Positions 10,567-19,161 of a stretch of 64,000 nucleotides of DNA are shown piece after piece. The translations under genes were made by a program, and so were the position numbers. A model generated the notes under the pieces. It was not told the DNA's origin and made no database searches. It was given only the letters and a program-made list of their open reading frames with translations. Numbering within the stretch: position 1 is the first letter of the stretch; the number at the start of each line of letters is the position of its first letter. The stretch comes from Ignavibacteriota bacterium. GTDB lineage: Bacteria; Bacteroidota; Ignavibacteria; Tepidaquicellales; Tepidaquicellaceae. The stretch covers positions 524,355-588,354 of the forward strand of contig JACREY010000012.1 of the NCBI GenBank assembly GCA_016218085.1. The letters are read 5' to 3'.

Positions 10567-10716
10567 ATGGTATCTAAAATAAAAATAAAAGAAGAAATCG
10601 AAAAGCGTTTATCGGTATGCCACAAAATGGAAGAACCAATAGTAAAATCTTTGGCTGGATCCGAATCCCTCCGCCAAAGCATCTTAAAACAAGCCTTTGA
10701 AGGAAAAATAAAATGA
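10567..10716 (+). pseudogene. Duplicated 3' fragment of hsdS (49 codons)
   Basis: A short ATG-to-TGA frame encodes only the distal spacer of HsdS. Over the 38 residues from EIEKRLSVC to QAFEGK it matches the C-terminus of the gene at 5953 at 33 positions. There is no recognition domain, so it cannot work as HsdS alone. Together with the end of the true hsdS it forms a direct repeat around the helicase. Its TGA overlaps the ATG of the next gene (ATGA at 10713), so it could still serve as a leader cistron for translational coupling. Best read as the scar of a cassette insertion or of hsdS recombination. Confidence 0.8.
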
Positions 10717-11348
10717 TAAAAAATTTAAAAACTGTTTATAATTTTACTAAGAAATATATATGGATAATTACTTCGTGTTTTGCTGTTTCAGCATTTTTAA
10801 TAAAAGAAGAAACAAGAAACTTTGTATGGAACAATGGAATCACGATTTTATTAATATTACAGTCAATTATTATAATTTTATTATTAATTGTAATCATTAT
10901 TGGCAAACTTAAAATTCCTCACAATGATGTAAGTGTTTATAATAGATTAATGAACATTTTGAATTTGCATTCAACAGAATATATTCTAAGGGATATGCAA
11001 AATAATTTACCAATTGCACTTGCTGATTTAAGAATATTAAATGACTTTGTTTTTGAAATCGCTCATGTGAATAACAGAATATTGAATAAAAAACTAAATA
11101 GACTTATGATGAATTTTAGCAATTCCTTATCGCAATATTTAAAGAGACATGCAAGTTGTACTGTCCCAATTAGGGGGAACTCTACACATGTTTCATTTGA
11201 TCCTGAATTTAAACAAAACAATCATGAATTATATGAAAGTAGAGTAAAAGAATTAGATGACCTGGCTTCGGAAGCATTTAGGCATCTCGGAATACTGATG
11301 AATTATGCGGCTAAAAAAAATATTAATAGGAATCAAATATCTACTTAA
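10713..11348 (+). CDS. Unknown small membrane protein with two N-terminal TM segments
   Basis: Not recognised. Two hydrophobic helices occupy about residues 15-31 and 39-63 (the second contains ILLILQSIIIILLLIVI). They are followed by a soluble, mostly helical tail of about 145 residues without obvious catalytic motifs. The start overlaps the stop of the hsdS fragment. Small two-TM proteins in defence loci are often effectors or anchors, but nothing in this sequence proves that. Confidence 0.6.
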   Translation: MIKNLKTVYNFTKKYIWIITSCFAVSAFLIKEETRNFVWNNGITILLILQSIIIILLLIVIIIGKLKIPHNDVSVYNRLMNILNLHSTEYILRDMQNNLPIALADLRILNDFVFEIAHVNNRILNKKLNRLMMNFSNSLSQYLKRHASCTVPIRGNSTHVSFDPEFKQNNHELYESRVKELDDLASEAFRHLGILMNYAAKKNINRNQIST

Positions 11349-11357
11349 ATAAATAAT

Positions 11358-12257
11358 ATGGAAAACATTCACATTCACGAAGACACCTCTAAACCAGAAA
11401 ATAGGGTTAATCTTACACTATTTCATCTTCTAATGATTGATGAAGTTAATGGCTTTATTAAAAAAAGGTTAGGCATTCCATCGGAATCTTTATTATATCC
11501 TTCGCCTAATTTATCTGTTGAGGAATTTGATGTTTGCGGCAGACCGGACTTTGTAATTAATTTAAATAATCAGACTATAGGATATATAGAAGTTGAATTA
11601 GGAAGAGAAGATATTGAACAAATTACAAGATACAGAAAGATTGAAACCGCAAAGGTTTTCTCTGTAGTGGGAAAAAAAGATTATAACGAAGGAAATCTTG
11701 CTCTCGATGAAATATATAATCATCTTCAAATGATTAAAGAGAAATATGAAAATACACAGAAGTATTATAGCATCCGGCTTTTTGAAAAATTGATAGAATA
11801 TTATATTATTCAAAATAATTTTAAAATCAATTCAAAGTCGGTAAATTTATCCGATAAAATGAGAAATTCTTTTATAGTAGATTATTTTTACAAATATTTT
11901 GGAGAAGAAAGGATTCTTGAAAACGAAAAAGCGGAATCTGGTAAAGTAATGTTTAACACAAGGGGTGAAAATGGATTTTCGTTAAGAATATATTCGAGAG
12001 AGTCAAAGGTAGATAAAAGTTTAAGCTTAATGAATAGGTCCGGGGGACGGCATGAAATAAATTTTCCATCGAAAATTAAATTATATAAATACCTTCCTTA
12101 TGATAAAGCTGGAGTTGATAGTTATGTGAATTTTATTGCTTCACTTGGAGCAAAGGATATTTTGGTAAACGGAGAAAAAGGATTTGTCCATTTGCCATTA
12201 AACATTGTAGAAAAAAACATCGATAAATTTTGCGAATTAATAAGCAAATTGATGTAA
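11358..12257 (+). CDS. PD-(D/E)XK-like protein, first of four in a row
   Basis: Unnamed 299-aa protein. The middle of the N-terminal half has CGRPDFVINL followed, one hairpin later, by GYIEVELGRED. This is the Asp...Glu-x-x spacing of a PD-(D/E)XK nuclease core, but with Glu where Lys is usual (EVE). A following helix, IEQITRYRKIE, fits the Gln/Arg helix of this fold. The C-terminal part is unassigned. It lies 9 bp after the membrane protein and 30 bp before the next nuclease-like gene. It may be a real nuclease with a changed third residue or a catalytically weakened relative. Confidence 0.55.
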   Translation: MENIHIHEDTSKPENRVNLTLFHLLMIDEVNGFIKKRLGIPSESLLYPSPNLSVEEFDVCGRPDFVINLNNQTIGYIEVELGREDIEQITRYRKIETAKVFSVVGKKDYNEGNLALDEIYNHLQMIKEKYENTQKYYSIRLFEKLIEYYIIQNNFKINSKSVNLSDKMRNSFIVDYFYKYFGEERILENEKAESGKVMFNTRGENGFSLRIYSRESKVDKSLSLMNRSGGRHEINFPSKIKLYKYLPYDKAGVDSYVNFIASLGAKDILVNGEKGFVHLPLNIVEKNIDKFCELISKLM

Positions 12258-12287
12258 TCATAAAAAACCTTATGTAAAGGGAAATAA

Positions 12288-13244
12288 ATGAAAGATTTAT
12301 TAATAAATATTGCCGGGTTATCTTCGGAGGATCTGACAACAGAGGTATTAAGAATAATTCTCACAGATGAAAATTATGCTGTTTATCAGAGGTTGTTTTA
12401 CAATTATTTTTTTGGAGATAATATAAATAAATCTACTAAGGAACTGAAATATGAAATAATAACACAAAAGTCTTTTTTTGAGGGAAGGCCTGATATTATA
12501 ATTGAAGGGGGAAACGAGATTTATATTATTGAAAATAAATTCTACGCAGGTTTTAGTCAAGGTGACCAAATAAAACGTTACAAAGATATTATCAATAGAT
12601 ACTATAAGGAATTCCAGAGAAAGGAAGTTTTATTATTGACTACTGATGGACGGAAAAAGTTTTATGAAGAGCTTTTAAATAATGATGGAATTTCAATAAG
12701 GTTTCTATCCTGGAACTTTTTATTAGATTTATTTTATTCAAATGATTTTCTTATTTCAGCATTATCTAATTATATATATTATAATTTTATTTTACAAATT
12801 GAATTTTCTAAAAAGGAGTTAGAAATGTTAAATACTACGGAAATCCCAAATACCATTGACAAATTATTGAAAGTTGTAGATAAAATAAAGACTCAATTGC
12901 AAGATATTGGATTTAAAGTTGGAAGGACTTCTCAATCTATTAATTTTTATGGATACTTTGTAGAAAATGATGTTATGAAAATATGGTTTGGTTATGGCTT
13001 ATTATGGTGGCAAGAATGCACAAAGGTTATTTCTCCATTATTTATTCAGATAAGAGAGGATTTTAGTCCGGTTTATAAATTCGATGATAATTTTATTAGT
13101 GTCCTATTGAAGATGGGTTTTTTTGAGTCTGGGAAAAATAATTGGATTAAACCGATAGATTCAAATCTATATAAAGATGAAACAGAAATGGCAAAGGAAA
13201 TTAAAAAATACTTTGATGAATTAATAAAGCATATTATAAAATAA
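12288..13244 (+). CDS. PD-(D/E)XK nuclease family protein
   Basis: 318 aa. The core EGRPDIIIEGG ... IYIIENKF gives Asp, Glu and Lys in the order expected for an active PD-(D/E)XK nuclease. A helix with GDQIKRYKDII follows, as in the PDDEXK families that resemble restriction and repair nucleases. A GGGAAA ribosome site sits just ahead of the ATG at 12288. The C-terminal half has a Trp/Tyr-rich stretch (KIWFGYGLLWWQE) that may bind substrate. No partner methylase is adjacent, so its restraint, if any, must come from hsdM or from regulation. Confidence 0.65.
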   Translation: MKDLLINIAGLSSEDLTTEVLRIILTDENYAVYQRLFYNYFFGDNINKSTKELKYEIITQKSFFEGRPDIIIEGGNEIYIIENKFYAGFSQGDQIKRYKDIINRYYKEFQRKEVLLLTTDGRKKFYEELLNNDGISIRFLSWNFLLDLFYSNDFLISALSNYIYYNFILQIEFSKKELEMLNTTEIPNTIDKLLKVVDKIKTQLQDIGFKVGRTSQSINFYGYFVENDVMKIWFGYGLLWWQECTKVISPLFIQIREDFSPVYKFDDNFISVLLKMGFFESGKNNWIKPIDSNLYKDETEMAKEIKKYFDELIKHIIK

Positions 13245-13272
13245 TAATTTTATAAAGTCTAAAAATAATTAT

Positions 13273-14766
13273 ATGAAACTTTGGAGATTTGGTCAAATTA
13301 AAATAAAAGATGGTTGGGAGATATTTTATAAAGAAAATATTTTAACTTTTAATTGGCTCAAAGCTAATATTAATTATAAAAATATAAAGAATCTAAAGAA
13401 AATTAACGGTTGGACTTGCATTACACCATGGGTTAAAGAGCTAAAAAAAGGAGATTTAATATTTTTGTTTAGTAGAAATTCTTACGCAGGTGTTGCAATT
13501 GCGGAAGAATCGTATAAATATAATATTAATGACTTTAAAATATTGGGAAAGGAAAGACCCGGAATAAAAGTAAAGTTTCTACATAAACTGAAAACACCAG
13601 TTGAACATGGAATTGAAATATCGCATAAAAATCCAAAGGTTTTTACAAGAGTTGGTGATTTAAAGTTTTCTTCTTTTATGATATTAAATTTTATTAAAAA
13701 AAAATATAAGGATAAATATAACATTATTATTGATTATATTAAAAATAATTTTAATTCGGAATCCGAAAAAATATCAAGAATTTGCTGGAATACCAATCGA
13801 TGGAGATTCCCAAGTGGACCGGAAGGAAAAACTAAAACGAAAAACACATATGAATCAAAATATAACTACGGTCACGAAGAATGGCTATCAAACAATACCA
13901 GACCAATTAGTGGGTATAATTATGGATTTTTACAGACTTTAAATATGATTAGCAATAGACATATCGATAAAAGTTACAGAATTTATTTATATACAATTAA
14001 TGATGCGAACGAACGATTATTAGTCGGAGAAATAAGAAATGGCTGGTGTATTAGTAAAGCTGAATCAGTTTTTGTATATAATATTTATAAGAGAAAGAAA
14101 TGGATTGATGAAATGGTAATAGACTTAAATAATTATGACATTAATTTGAAGCCTTTTTTAAAGACCTCACCAAAAATCTTTTTTAATTTAAAGTATAAAA
14201 AAGAAGATATTATAATTTATGAAATACCTATAAATATTATTTCATTTAATAAAAACATATCTTCATCACGATACAAATTGTTAGATAAAATTACTGATTT
14301 TAAAATTATATCTACTGAAGCTTCTGATAATAAAGGAACTTCTAATGATAAAAGCACAAAAAAGGTGACAAGAAAATTAAAAGGTGGTAAAGTTACTTAT
14401 GACCCTGTGCATAATAAAATTCAAAATATTTTACATAGTTATTTAGAATCAAAAGGAGAATATAAAAAGGTAAAGAAAGAGGTGGATGGTGTTGATGTCT
14501 GGGCAAAAACAAATCAAAATAAATTACATTTTTATGAAGTTAAAACAAACAATTCAAAATTATCCATTAGGAATGCATTGGGACAAGTATTAGAATATTC
14601 CTGTTGGCCGGAACTGAACAAAGCTGAAAAGCTGATTATAGTTTCCGATAGTGAAGAAGATGAAGAAACGAAAAAGTATATGAAACATATACGAAATAAA
14701 TATAATATACCCATATTTTATATGTCATATTCATTTGAAAAGAATAAATTCGGAGGATTAATATAA
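13273..14766 (+). CDS. Two-domain protein: EVE/PUA-like N-terminus and C-terminal PD-(D/E)XK domain
   Basis: 497 aa. The N-terminal 110 residues (MKLWRFGQ, then WTCITPWVKELKKGDLIFLF and SYAGVAIAEE) resemble EVE or PUA-like modules, which read modified bases in restriction systems. The C-terminal 100 residues contain HNKIQNILHSYLESKG, then VDGVDVWAK and LHFYEVKTNN, a clear D...ExK nuclease core with a following LGQVLEY helix. A modified-DNA reader fused to a nuclease would suit a modification-dependent restriction enzyme; that is inference from domains. Its stop overlaps the next start by one base. Confidence 0.6.
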   Translation: MKLWRFGQIKIKDGWEIFYKENILTFNWLKANINYKNIKNLKKINGWTCITPWVKELKKGDLIFLFSRNSYAGVAIAEESYKYNINDFKILGKERPGIKVKFLHKLKTPVEHGIEISHKNPKVFTRVGDLKFSSFMILNFIKKKYKDKYNIIIDYIKNNFNSESEKISRICWNTNRWRFPSGPEGKTKTKNTYESKYNYGHEEWLSNNTRPISGYNYGFLQTLNMISNRHIDKSYRIYLYTINDANERLLVGEIRNGWCISKAESVFVYNIYKRKKWIDEMVIDLNNYDINLKPFLKTSPKIFFNLKYKKEDIIIYEIPINIISFNKNISSSRYKLLDKITDFKIISTEASDNKGTSNDKSTKKVTRKLKGGKVTYDPVHNKIQNILHSYLESKGEYKKVKKEVDGVDVWAKTNQNKLHFYEVKTNNSKLSIRNALGQVLEYSCWPELNKAEKLIIVSDSEEDEETKKYMKHIRNKYNIPIFYMSYSFEKNKFGGLI

Positions 14767-15698
14767 TGCAACTCGGGAAATTAGAAAAAGTCGATTTAAG
14801 GAAACAATGGAAATTTGAGGAAAACTTTTCGGAGTGGCTTGCAGGGGAAGAGAATATCTCACTGCTTAGCGAAGAAATTGGTATTGAATTTTATGTTGTG
14901 AATCAGGAAGAACATGTAGGACCATTTAGAGCAGATATATTGTGCAAAGATGAAAATAACCATTTTGTATTAATTGAAAATCAGATAGAAAAAACAGACC
15001 ATAAGCATTTAGGACAGTTGATGACATATGCGGCTGGATTGGAAGCTGTTACGATAATATGGATATCAAAAAATTTTACAGATGAACATAGAGCTGCAAT
15101 AGATTGGCTTAACGGAATTACATCCAGCGGGTTTAATTTTTTTGCAATTGAAATAGAATTATACAAAATAGGAGATAGTCTTGCTGCTCCTAAGTTTAAT
15201 ATAGTAGCCCAACCAAACGATTGGTCTAAAACACTAAGAAGCTCTGCAAAAGGAGAAATGTCTGAAACCAAGACGTTACAATTGGAATTCTGGAAAGCGT
15301 TTTGCGAATACCTTGAAAATTCAAAATCTAAAATAAGAGCAGGAAAACCACAGCCACAGCACTGGCTTTCTTTTTTTGGATTTGGTAAAAGCGGTTTCCA
15401 CGTTGATGCTTTTGCAAACACGTGGGATAAAAGAATCGGTGTTATTTTTTTGATGACTGGAGACAAAGCAAAGGAAAATTATTTTAAACTTAAAGAAAAA
15501 TATGAAATAGAAATAAATAAAAAATTCAATAATGAACTAATATGGAAACAATCTGAAGATGTTAAAGAATGTAAATTAGCTTTAAGACATTCTGCTGATA
15601 TTAGGGATAGAAATGATTGGAATAAACAACATAAATACTTAAAGGAAAAAATCGAAGATTTCTTTGAGTTTTTTGTACCATTAATAAAGCAAATTTGA
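14766..15698 (+). CDS. DUF4268-type protein with PD-(D/E)XK-like N-terminus
   Basis: 310 aa. The start shares one base with the preceding stop (TAATG). The first half has GPFRADILCKDENNH and FVLIENQIEKTDHKHLGQL, the pattern of a PD-(D/E)XK core with Gln replacing the usual Lys. The second half, with HWLSFFGFGKSGFHV and a basic, helical end, resembles DUF4268 proteins, which are often found beside restriction systems. It immediately precedes hsdM. It could be a regulator or an accessory nuclease of the type I system. Confidence 0.65.
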   Translation: MQLGKLEKVDLRKQWKFEENFSEWLAGEENISLLSEEIGIEFYVVNQEEHVGPFRADILCKDENNHFVLIENQIEKTDHKHLGQLMTYAAGLEAVTIIWISKNFTDEHRAAIDWLNGITSSGFNFFAIEIELYKIGDSLAAPKFNIVAQPNDWSKTLRSSAKGEMSETKTLQLEFWKAFCEYLENSKSKIRAGKPQPQHWLSFFGFGKSGFHVDAFANTWDKRIGVIFLMTGDKAKENYFKLKEKYEIEINKKFNNELIWKQSEDVKECKLALRHSADIRDRNDWNKQHKYLKEKIEDFFEFFVPLIKQI

Positions 15699-15722
15699 AA
15701 TAAAATAAAATTAAGAATTTAT

Positions 15723-17210
15723 ATGTCAGAAAATACTTCATCGATTGTTTCTAAGGTCTGGAATTTCTGCCACACACTTCGTGATGATGGTGTAGGATAT
15801 GGGGATTATCTTGAACAGCTTACTTATTTACTATTTTTAAAGATGGCAGATGAGTTTTCAAAGCCTCCTTATAATAGAAATTTGCAAATCCCCAAAAAAT
15901 ATAATTGGGAAAGTTTAACAGAACTAAAAGGTGCTGAACTGGAATTGCATTATTCAACTTTACTTAGAGAACTTAGCAATCAAAAGGGTATTCTTGGGCA
16001 AATATTTACTAAATCTCAGAATAAAATTCAGGATCCGGCAAAACTATATAGACTTATAGAGTTGATTGATAATGAAGAATGGAATATGATGGCAACTGAT
16101 GTTAAAGGAGAAATTTATGAAGGTCTTCTTGAAAAAAACGCCGAAGATACAAAAAGCGGCGCAGGTCAATATTTTACCCCTCGCGCACTTATAAGAACGA
16201 TGGTAGAATGTTTAAGGCCTGAGCCGATGAAAACAATTGCTGATCCTGCCTGCGGAACAGGTGGCTTTTTTCTGTCTTCGTATGAATTTATTAGCAAAAG
16301 TTATAAACTTGATAAAAAACAAAAAGAGTTTTTAAAATTTAAAACTTTCGCAGGAAATGAAATTGTTGCAAACACAAGGAGATTGTGTCTTATGAATTTA
16401 TTCCTGCACAATATTGGTGATATTGAAAGCGACAACTATATTTCTCCTGCAGATTCACTTGTAGCTGATTCAGGAGCAAGATTTGATTATGTGTTAACTA
16501 ATCCTCCTTTCGGAAAAAAAAGCAGTATGACTTTTACAAACGAAGAAGGGGAACAGGAAAAAGAGGATTTAACTTATAACAGGCAGGATTTTTGGGCGAC
16601 AACAAGCAACAAACAGCTGAATTTTGTTCAGCATATTAAGACCATGCTTAAAACAACGGGTAAAGCAGCCGTAGTTGTTCCAGATAATGTTTTATTTGAA
16701 GGTGGAGCTGGGGAGACAGTCAGAAAAAAGCTTCTCGAGACAATTGATTTACACACAATATTAAGACTTCCAACAGGTATATTTTATGCTCAGGGAGTAA
16801 AAGCAAATGTAATTTTCTTTGATTCAAAACCTGCATCTAAAGAAAATCAGACTAAGGAAATTTGGTATTATGATTATAGGACCAATATTCATCATACGCT
16901 AAAGAAAAATCAGCTAAAAAAAGATGATCTTGAAGAATTTATTAAATGTTACAATCCTGAAAATCGTTTTAAAAGAAAAGAATCATATCATCCGGAGAAA
17001 AATCCCGAAGGGAGATGGAGAAAGTTTGCGTTTGATGAAATTATTGCAAGAGATAAAACAAGTCTTGATATATTTTGGTTAAAAGACAAAAGCCTTGCCG
17101 ATTTGGATAATCTTCCGGATCCGGATGAACTCGCATTAGATATCGTAGAAAATTTAGAAGCTGGACTTGAGAATTTCAGAGAAATAATAAAGAAGTTGAA
17201 TAGTAAATAA
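15723..17210 (+). CDS. hsdM: Type I restriction-modification methyltransferase subunit HsdM
   Basis: N6-adenine DNA methylase subunit; with HsdS it marks the host recognition sequence. The N-terminal helical domain (about 1-150, with GDYLEQLTYLLFLKMADE) is followed by the conserved lead GAGQYFTPR, motif I DPACGTGGFF (about 175-184) and catalytic motif IV TNPPFG (about 258-263). The 495-aa length is normal. The gene closes the island; 450 bp of non-coding DNA follow it. Confidence 0.95.
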   Translation: MSENTSSIVSKVWNFCHTLRDDGVGYGDYLEQLTYLLFLKMADEFSKPPYNRNLQIPKKYNWESLTELKGAELELHYSTLLRELSNQKGILGQIFTKSQNKIQDPAKLYRLIELIDNEEWNMMATDVKGEIYEGLLEKNAEDTKSGAGQYFTPRALIRTMVECLRPEPMKTIADPACGTGGFFLSSYEFISKSYKLDKKQKEFLKFKTFAGNEIVANTRRLCLMNLFLHNIGDIESDNYISPADSLVADSGARFDYVLTNPPFGKKSSMTFTNEEGEQEKEDLTYNRQDFWATTSNKQLNFVQHIKTMLKTTGKAAVVVPDNVLFEGGAGETVRKKLLETIDLHTILRLPTGIFYAQGVKANVIFFDSKPASKENQTKEIWYYDYRTNIHHTLKKNQLKKDDLEEFIKCYNPENRFKRKESYHPEKNPEGRWRKFAFDEIIARDKTSLDIFWLKDKSLADLDNLPDPDELALDIVENLEAGLENFREIIKKLNSK

Positions 17211-17667
17211 TTCATTTTTTTTTATCATTTACAACTACTTTACAACTTTCAGTTCTTGTTCAATCTTTATTTTATTGATATTACAACGAATTATAAATTT
17301 AGATTATATTCCTATTAGAAATCAAAGGACTATTACTGACCGTATATTCATATTAGATTTATTAAGCCTTTGTTTTACTTAACGTTTTGAAGTAGCGCAA
17401 GAACTTAGCAGGTCTAATAAATGCTTTAGAAAACAAAACGAAAATCAAATAAGCAGGAGATGCAGAACTTATACATAGGTAACTGACGCAACCATGAGGT
17501 GGGGGAATAAAAACGATAGAAAATTCAGTGAATGTTAAATATTCTCCAATGTTAGTTGTAGGATATTTATAGAATTATTATTATAACTTATCACAATTTG
17601 GCATCAAGAGAATATAAAATATTATTATATTTCCATTTTACTAAATTATTGTTATTTTAAAATTAGT
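17211..17667. other. Non-coding spacer between the defence island and the transporter operon
   Basis: It holds the left copy of a 22-bp tandem motif (17228-17249) and, at about 17362-17574, a stretch less AT-rich than its flanks. That stretch includes GACGCAACCATGAGGTGGGG and leaves a reverse-strand frame of about 70 codons open, but without a start codon. I see no terminator hairpin for hsdM and no recognisable promoter, although one must lie here for the operon starting at 17668. Confidence 0.5.
17228..17249 (+). repeat. Left copy of a 22-bp tandem motif flanking the transporter block
   Basis: TTTACAACT, two bases, then TTTACAACTTT: the same nine bases twice with an 11-bp period. The copy at 24497-24518 has the same orientation and differs at one base (C versus A in the two-base gap). 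An 11-bp phase puts both half-sites on one DNA face, as for a bound protein or recombinase arm site. Confidence 0.6.
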
Positions 17668-18417
17668 ATGATATTAAATTTAAAAAATATCAGCTTTACT
17701 TTTCCCGGAAAGAACCACCTCATTAATAATATAAATTTGGAGTTAGAAGAAAACAATATTTATTCATTAATGGGAGCAAATGGTTCCGGTAAAACAACTT
17801 TGTTTAATATTATAAGTGGTTTTATCAAACCTCAATCCGGAGAAATATTTTTTAAAGATAAAAATATTACACACTTCCCACCTTATAAAATAAATCGAAC
17901 AGGGATTGGAAGAACATTTCAGGACTTAAGAATAATAAATAAACTCTCTGTTAAGGAAAATGTTATACTTTCTATGCAAAATAATCCTGAAGATAATTGG
18001 TATAATGCAATTTTACACGGGTGTTTCTTTGATAAAGCAAACAAGGAACTGAATAATAAAGCTGATGAAATAATAGAACAGTTTTTCCTGGAAGATGTTA
18101 AAAACTCTTTTGCAGGGGAAATCAGTTACGGACAACAGAAACTTCTCACTCTTGCCGCTTGCGTTTCTAATGGTGCTTCATTACTACTGATTGATGAAGC
18201 CGTAGCAGGTGTACAGCCCGAATACAGGAATAAATTATCTTTAATTTTAAAAAATCTTAAAGAGCAGGGAAAAACAATTTTAGTAATCGAACATAATACG
18301 GATTTCATCGGAGATATTTCGGATAAAATATTTTTTTTGTATGAAGGAAAAATTTCCGAATTCTATAATATTGATGCTTTAAGAAATGATAAACATGTAA
18401 TGGAGGCTTATATTTGA
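17668..18417 (+). CDS. Branched-chain amino acid-type ABC transporter ATPase, LivG-like
   Basis: Cytoplasmic ATP-binding subunit, 249 aa. Walker A GANGSGKTT lies near residue 36, the ABC signature SYGQQKLLTL near 152, Walker B LLLIDEA near 172, and a switch His in VIEHNTDFI near 209. GIGRTFQDLRI is typical of LivG/UrtD rather than LivF. It is the first gene of the operon 17668-24266 and overlaps the second ATPase gene by four bases (TTGA). Substrate class cannot be told from the ATPase; amino acids, urea or a modified small molecule are all possible. Confidence 0.85.
   Translation: MILNLKNISFTFPGKNHLINNINLELEENNIYSLMGANGSGKTTLFNIISGFIKPQSGEIFFKDKNITHFPPYKINRTGIGRTFQDLRIINKLSVKENVILSMQNNPEDNWYNAILHGCFFDKANKELNNKADEIIEQFFLEDVKNSFAGEISYGQQKLLTLAACVSNGASLLLIDEAVAGVQPEYRNKLSLILKNLKEQGKTILVIEHNTDFIGDISDKIFFLYEGKISEFYNIDALRNDKHVMEAYI
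18402..18406 (+). promoter_or_regulatory. Ribosome binding site supporting a TTG start
   Basis: GGAGG lies seven bases before the TTG at 18414, inside the last codons of the upstream ATPase gene. It supports TTG as a real start, coupled through the TTGA overlap. Confidence 0.7.
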
Positions 18418-19145
18418 GCAGTCCTATACTAAAAGTAGAGAATTTATCTACAGGTTATGGAAAGAAGCAAGTTCTTTATAATATATCATTTGAAATAAAT
18501 GATGGCGAAATTGTATTACTGGCAGGGAGTAACGGAAGCGGAAAATCTACACTTCTTAAGGCAATTTACGGAATCCTGCCGATTTGGAAAAATTCTGAAA
18601 CAGGAATTTTTGGAAATGTCAAATACTATGATGAGGATTTACCCGGATTGCCAACATCCAGTCTTATTAAAAAAGGTTTACTATATATTCCACAAAAAGA
18701 TTACTTGTTTGAAAATTTAACTGTGAAAGAAAATCTTGAAATGGCTGGTTTAAATATCGATAAAAGAATATTAAAGCAAAGAATCGATTATTCACTCTCA
18801 GTTTTTACGGAACTTATACCGAGACTAAATAATATCAGTATTAAACTAAGCGGAGGAGAAAAAAGATTATTAACTCTTGCAATGGCTCTTTTACACGATC
18901 CTAAAATAATGATGATTGACGAACCATTTGCGGGGTTAACCCCTAAAAACATTAATTTTGTATCCAATATTTTGAAGAATTTAAATAAAACAAGTAAAGT
19001 AGTCTTATTAATTATAGAACATCGCATTAAAGAAGCCTTACATTTTTCTAACAAAATAATTGGGCTAAAAACAGGTGTAGTTCATATAATTGCTCAAATT
19101 GATAACTTGTTCAAAATAGAAAATATAAATTCAATTTTTATATAA
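18414..19145 (+). CDS. Branched-chain amino acid-type ABC transporter ATPase, LivF-like
   Basis: Second ATPase subunit, 243 aa, with a TTG start supported by GGAGG at 18402. Walker A GSNGSGKST lies near residue 40, the signature LSGGEKRLL near 144, and Walker B IMMIDEPFAGLTP near 164. YIPQKDYLFENLTVKENLEM matches the LivF/UrtE subgroup. It pairs with the LivG-like protein to form the nucleotide-binding dimer below the permeases encoded at 22512 and 23388. Confidence 0.83.
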   Translation: MSSPILKVENLSTGYGKKQVLYNISFEINDGEIVLLAGSNGSGKSTLLKAIYGILPIWKNSETGIFGNVKYYDEDLPGLPTSSLIKKGLLYIPQKDYLFENLTVKENLEMAGLNIDKRILKQRIDYSLSVFTELIPRLNNISIKLSGGEKRLLTLAMALLHDPKIMMIDEPFAGLTPKNINFVSNILKNLNKTSKVVLLIIEHRIKEALHFSNKIIGLKTGVVHIIAQIDNLFKIENINSIFI

Positions 19146-19161
19146 CTTTAACATTATAATA

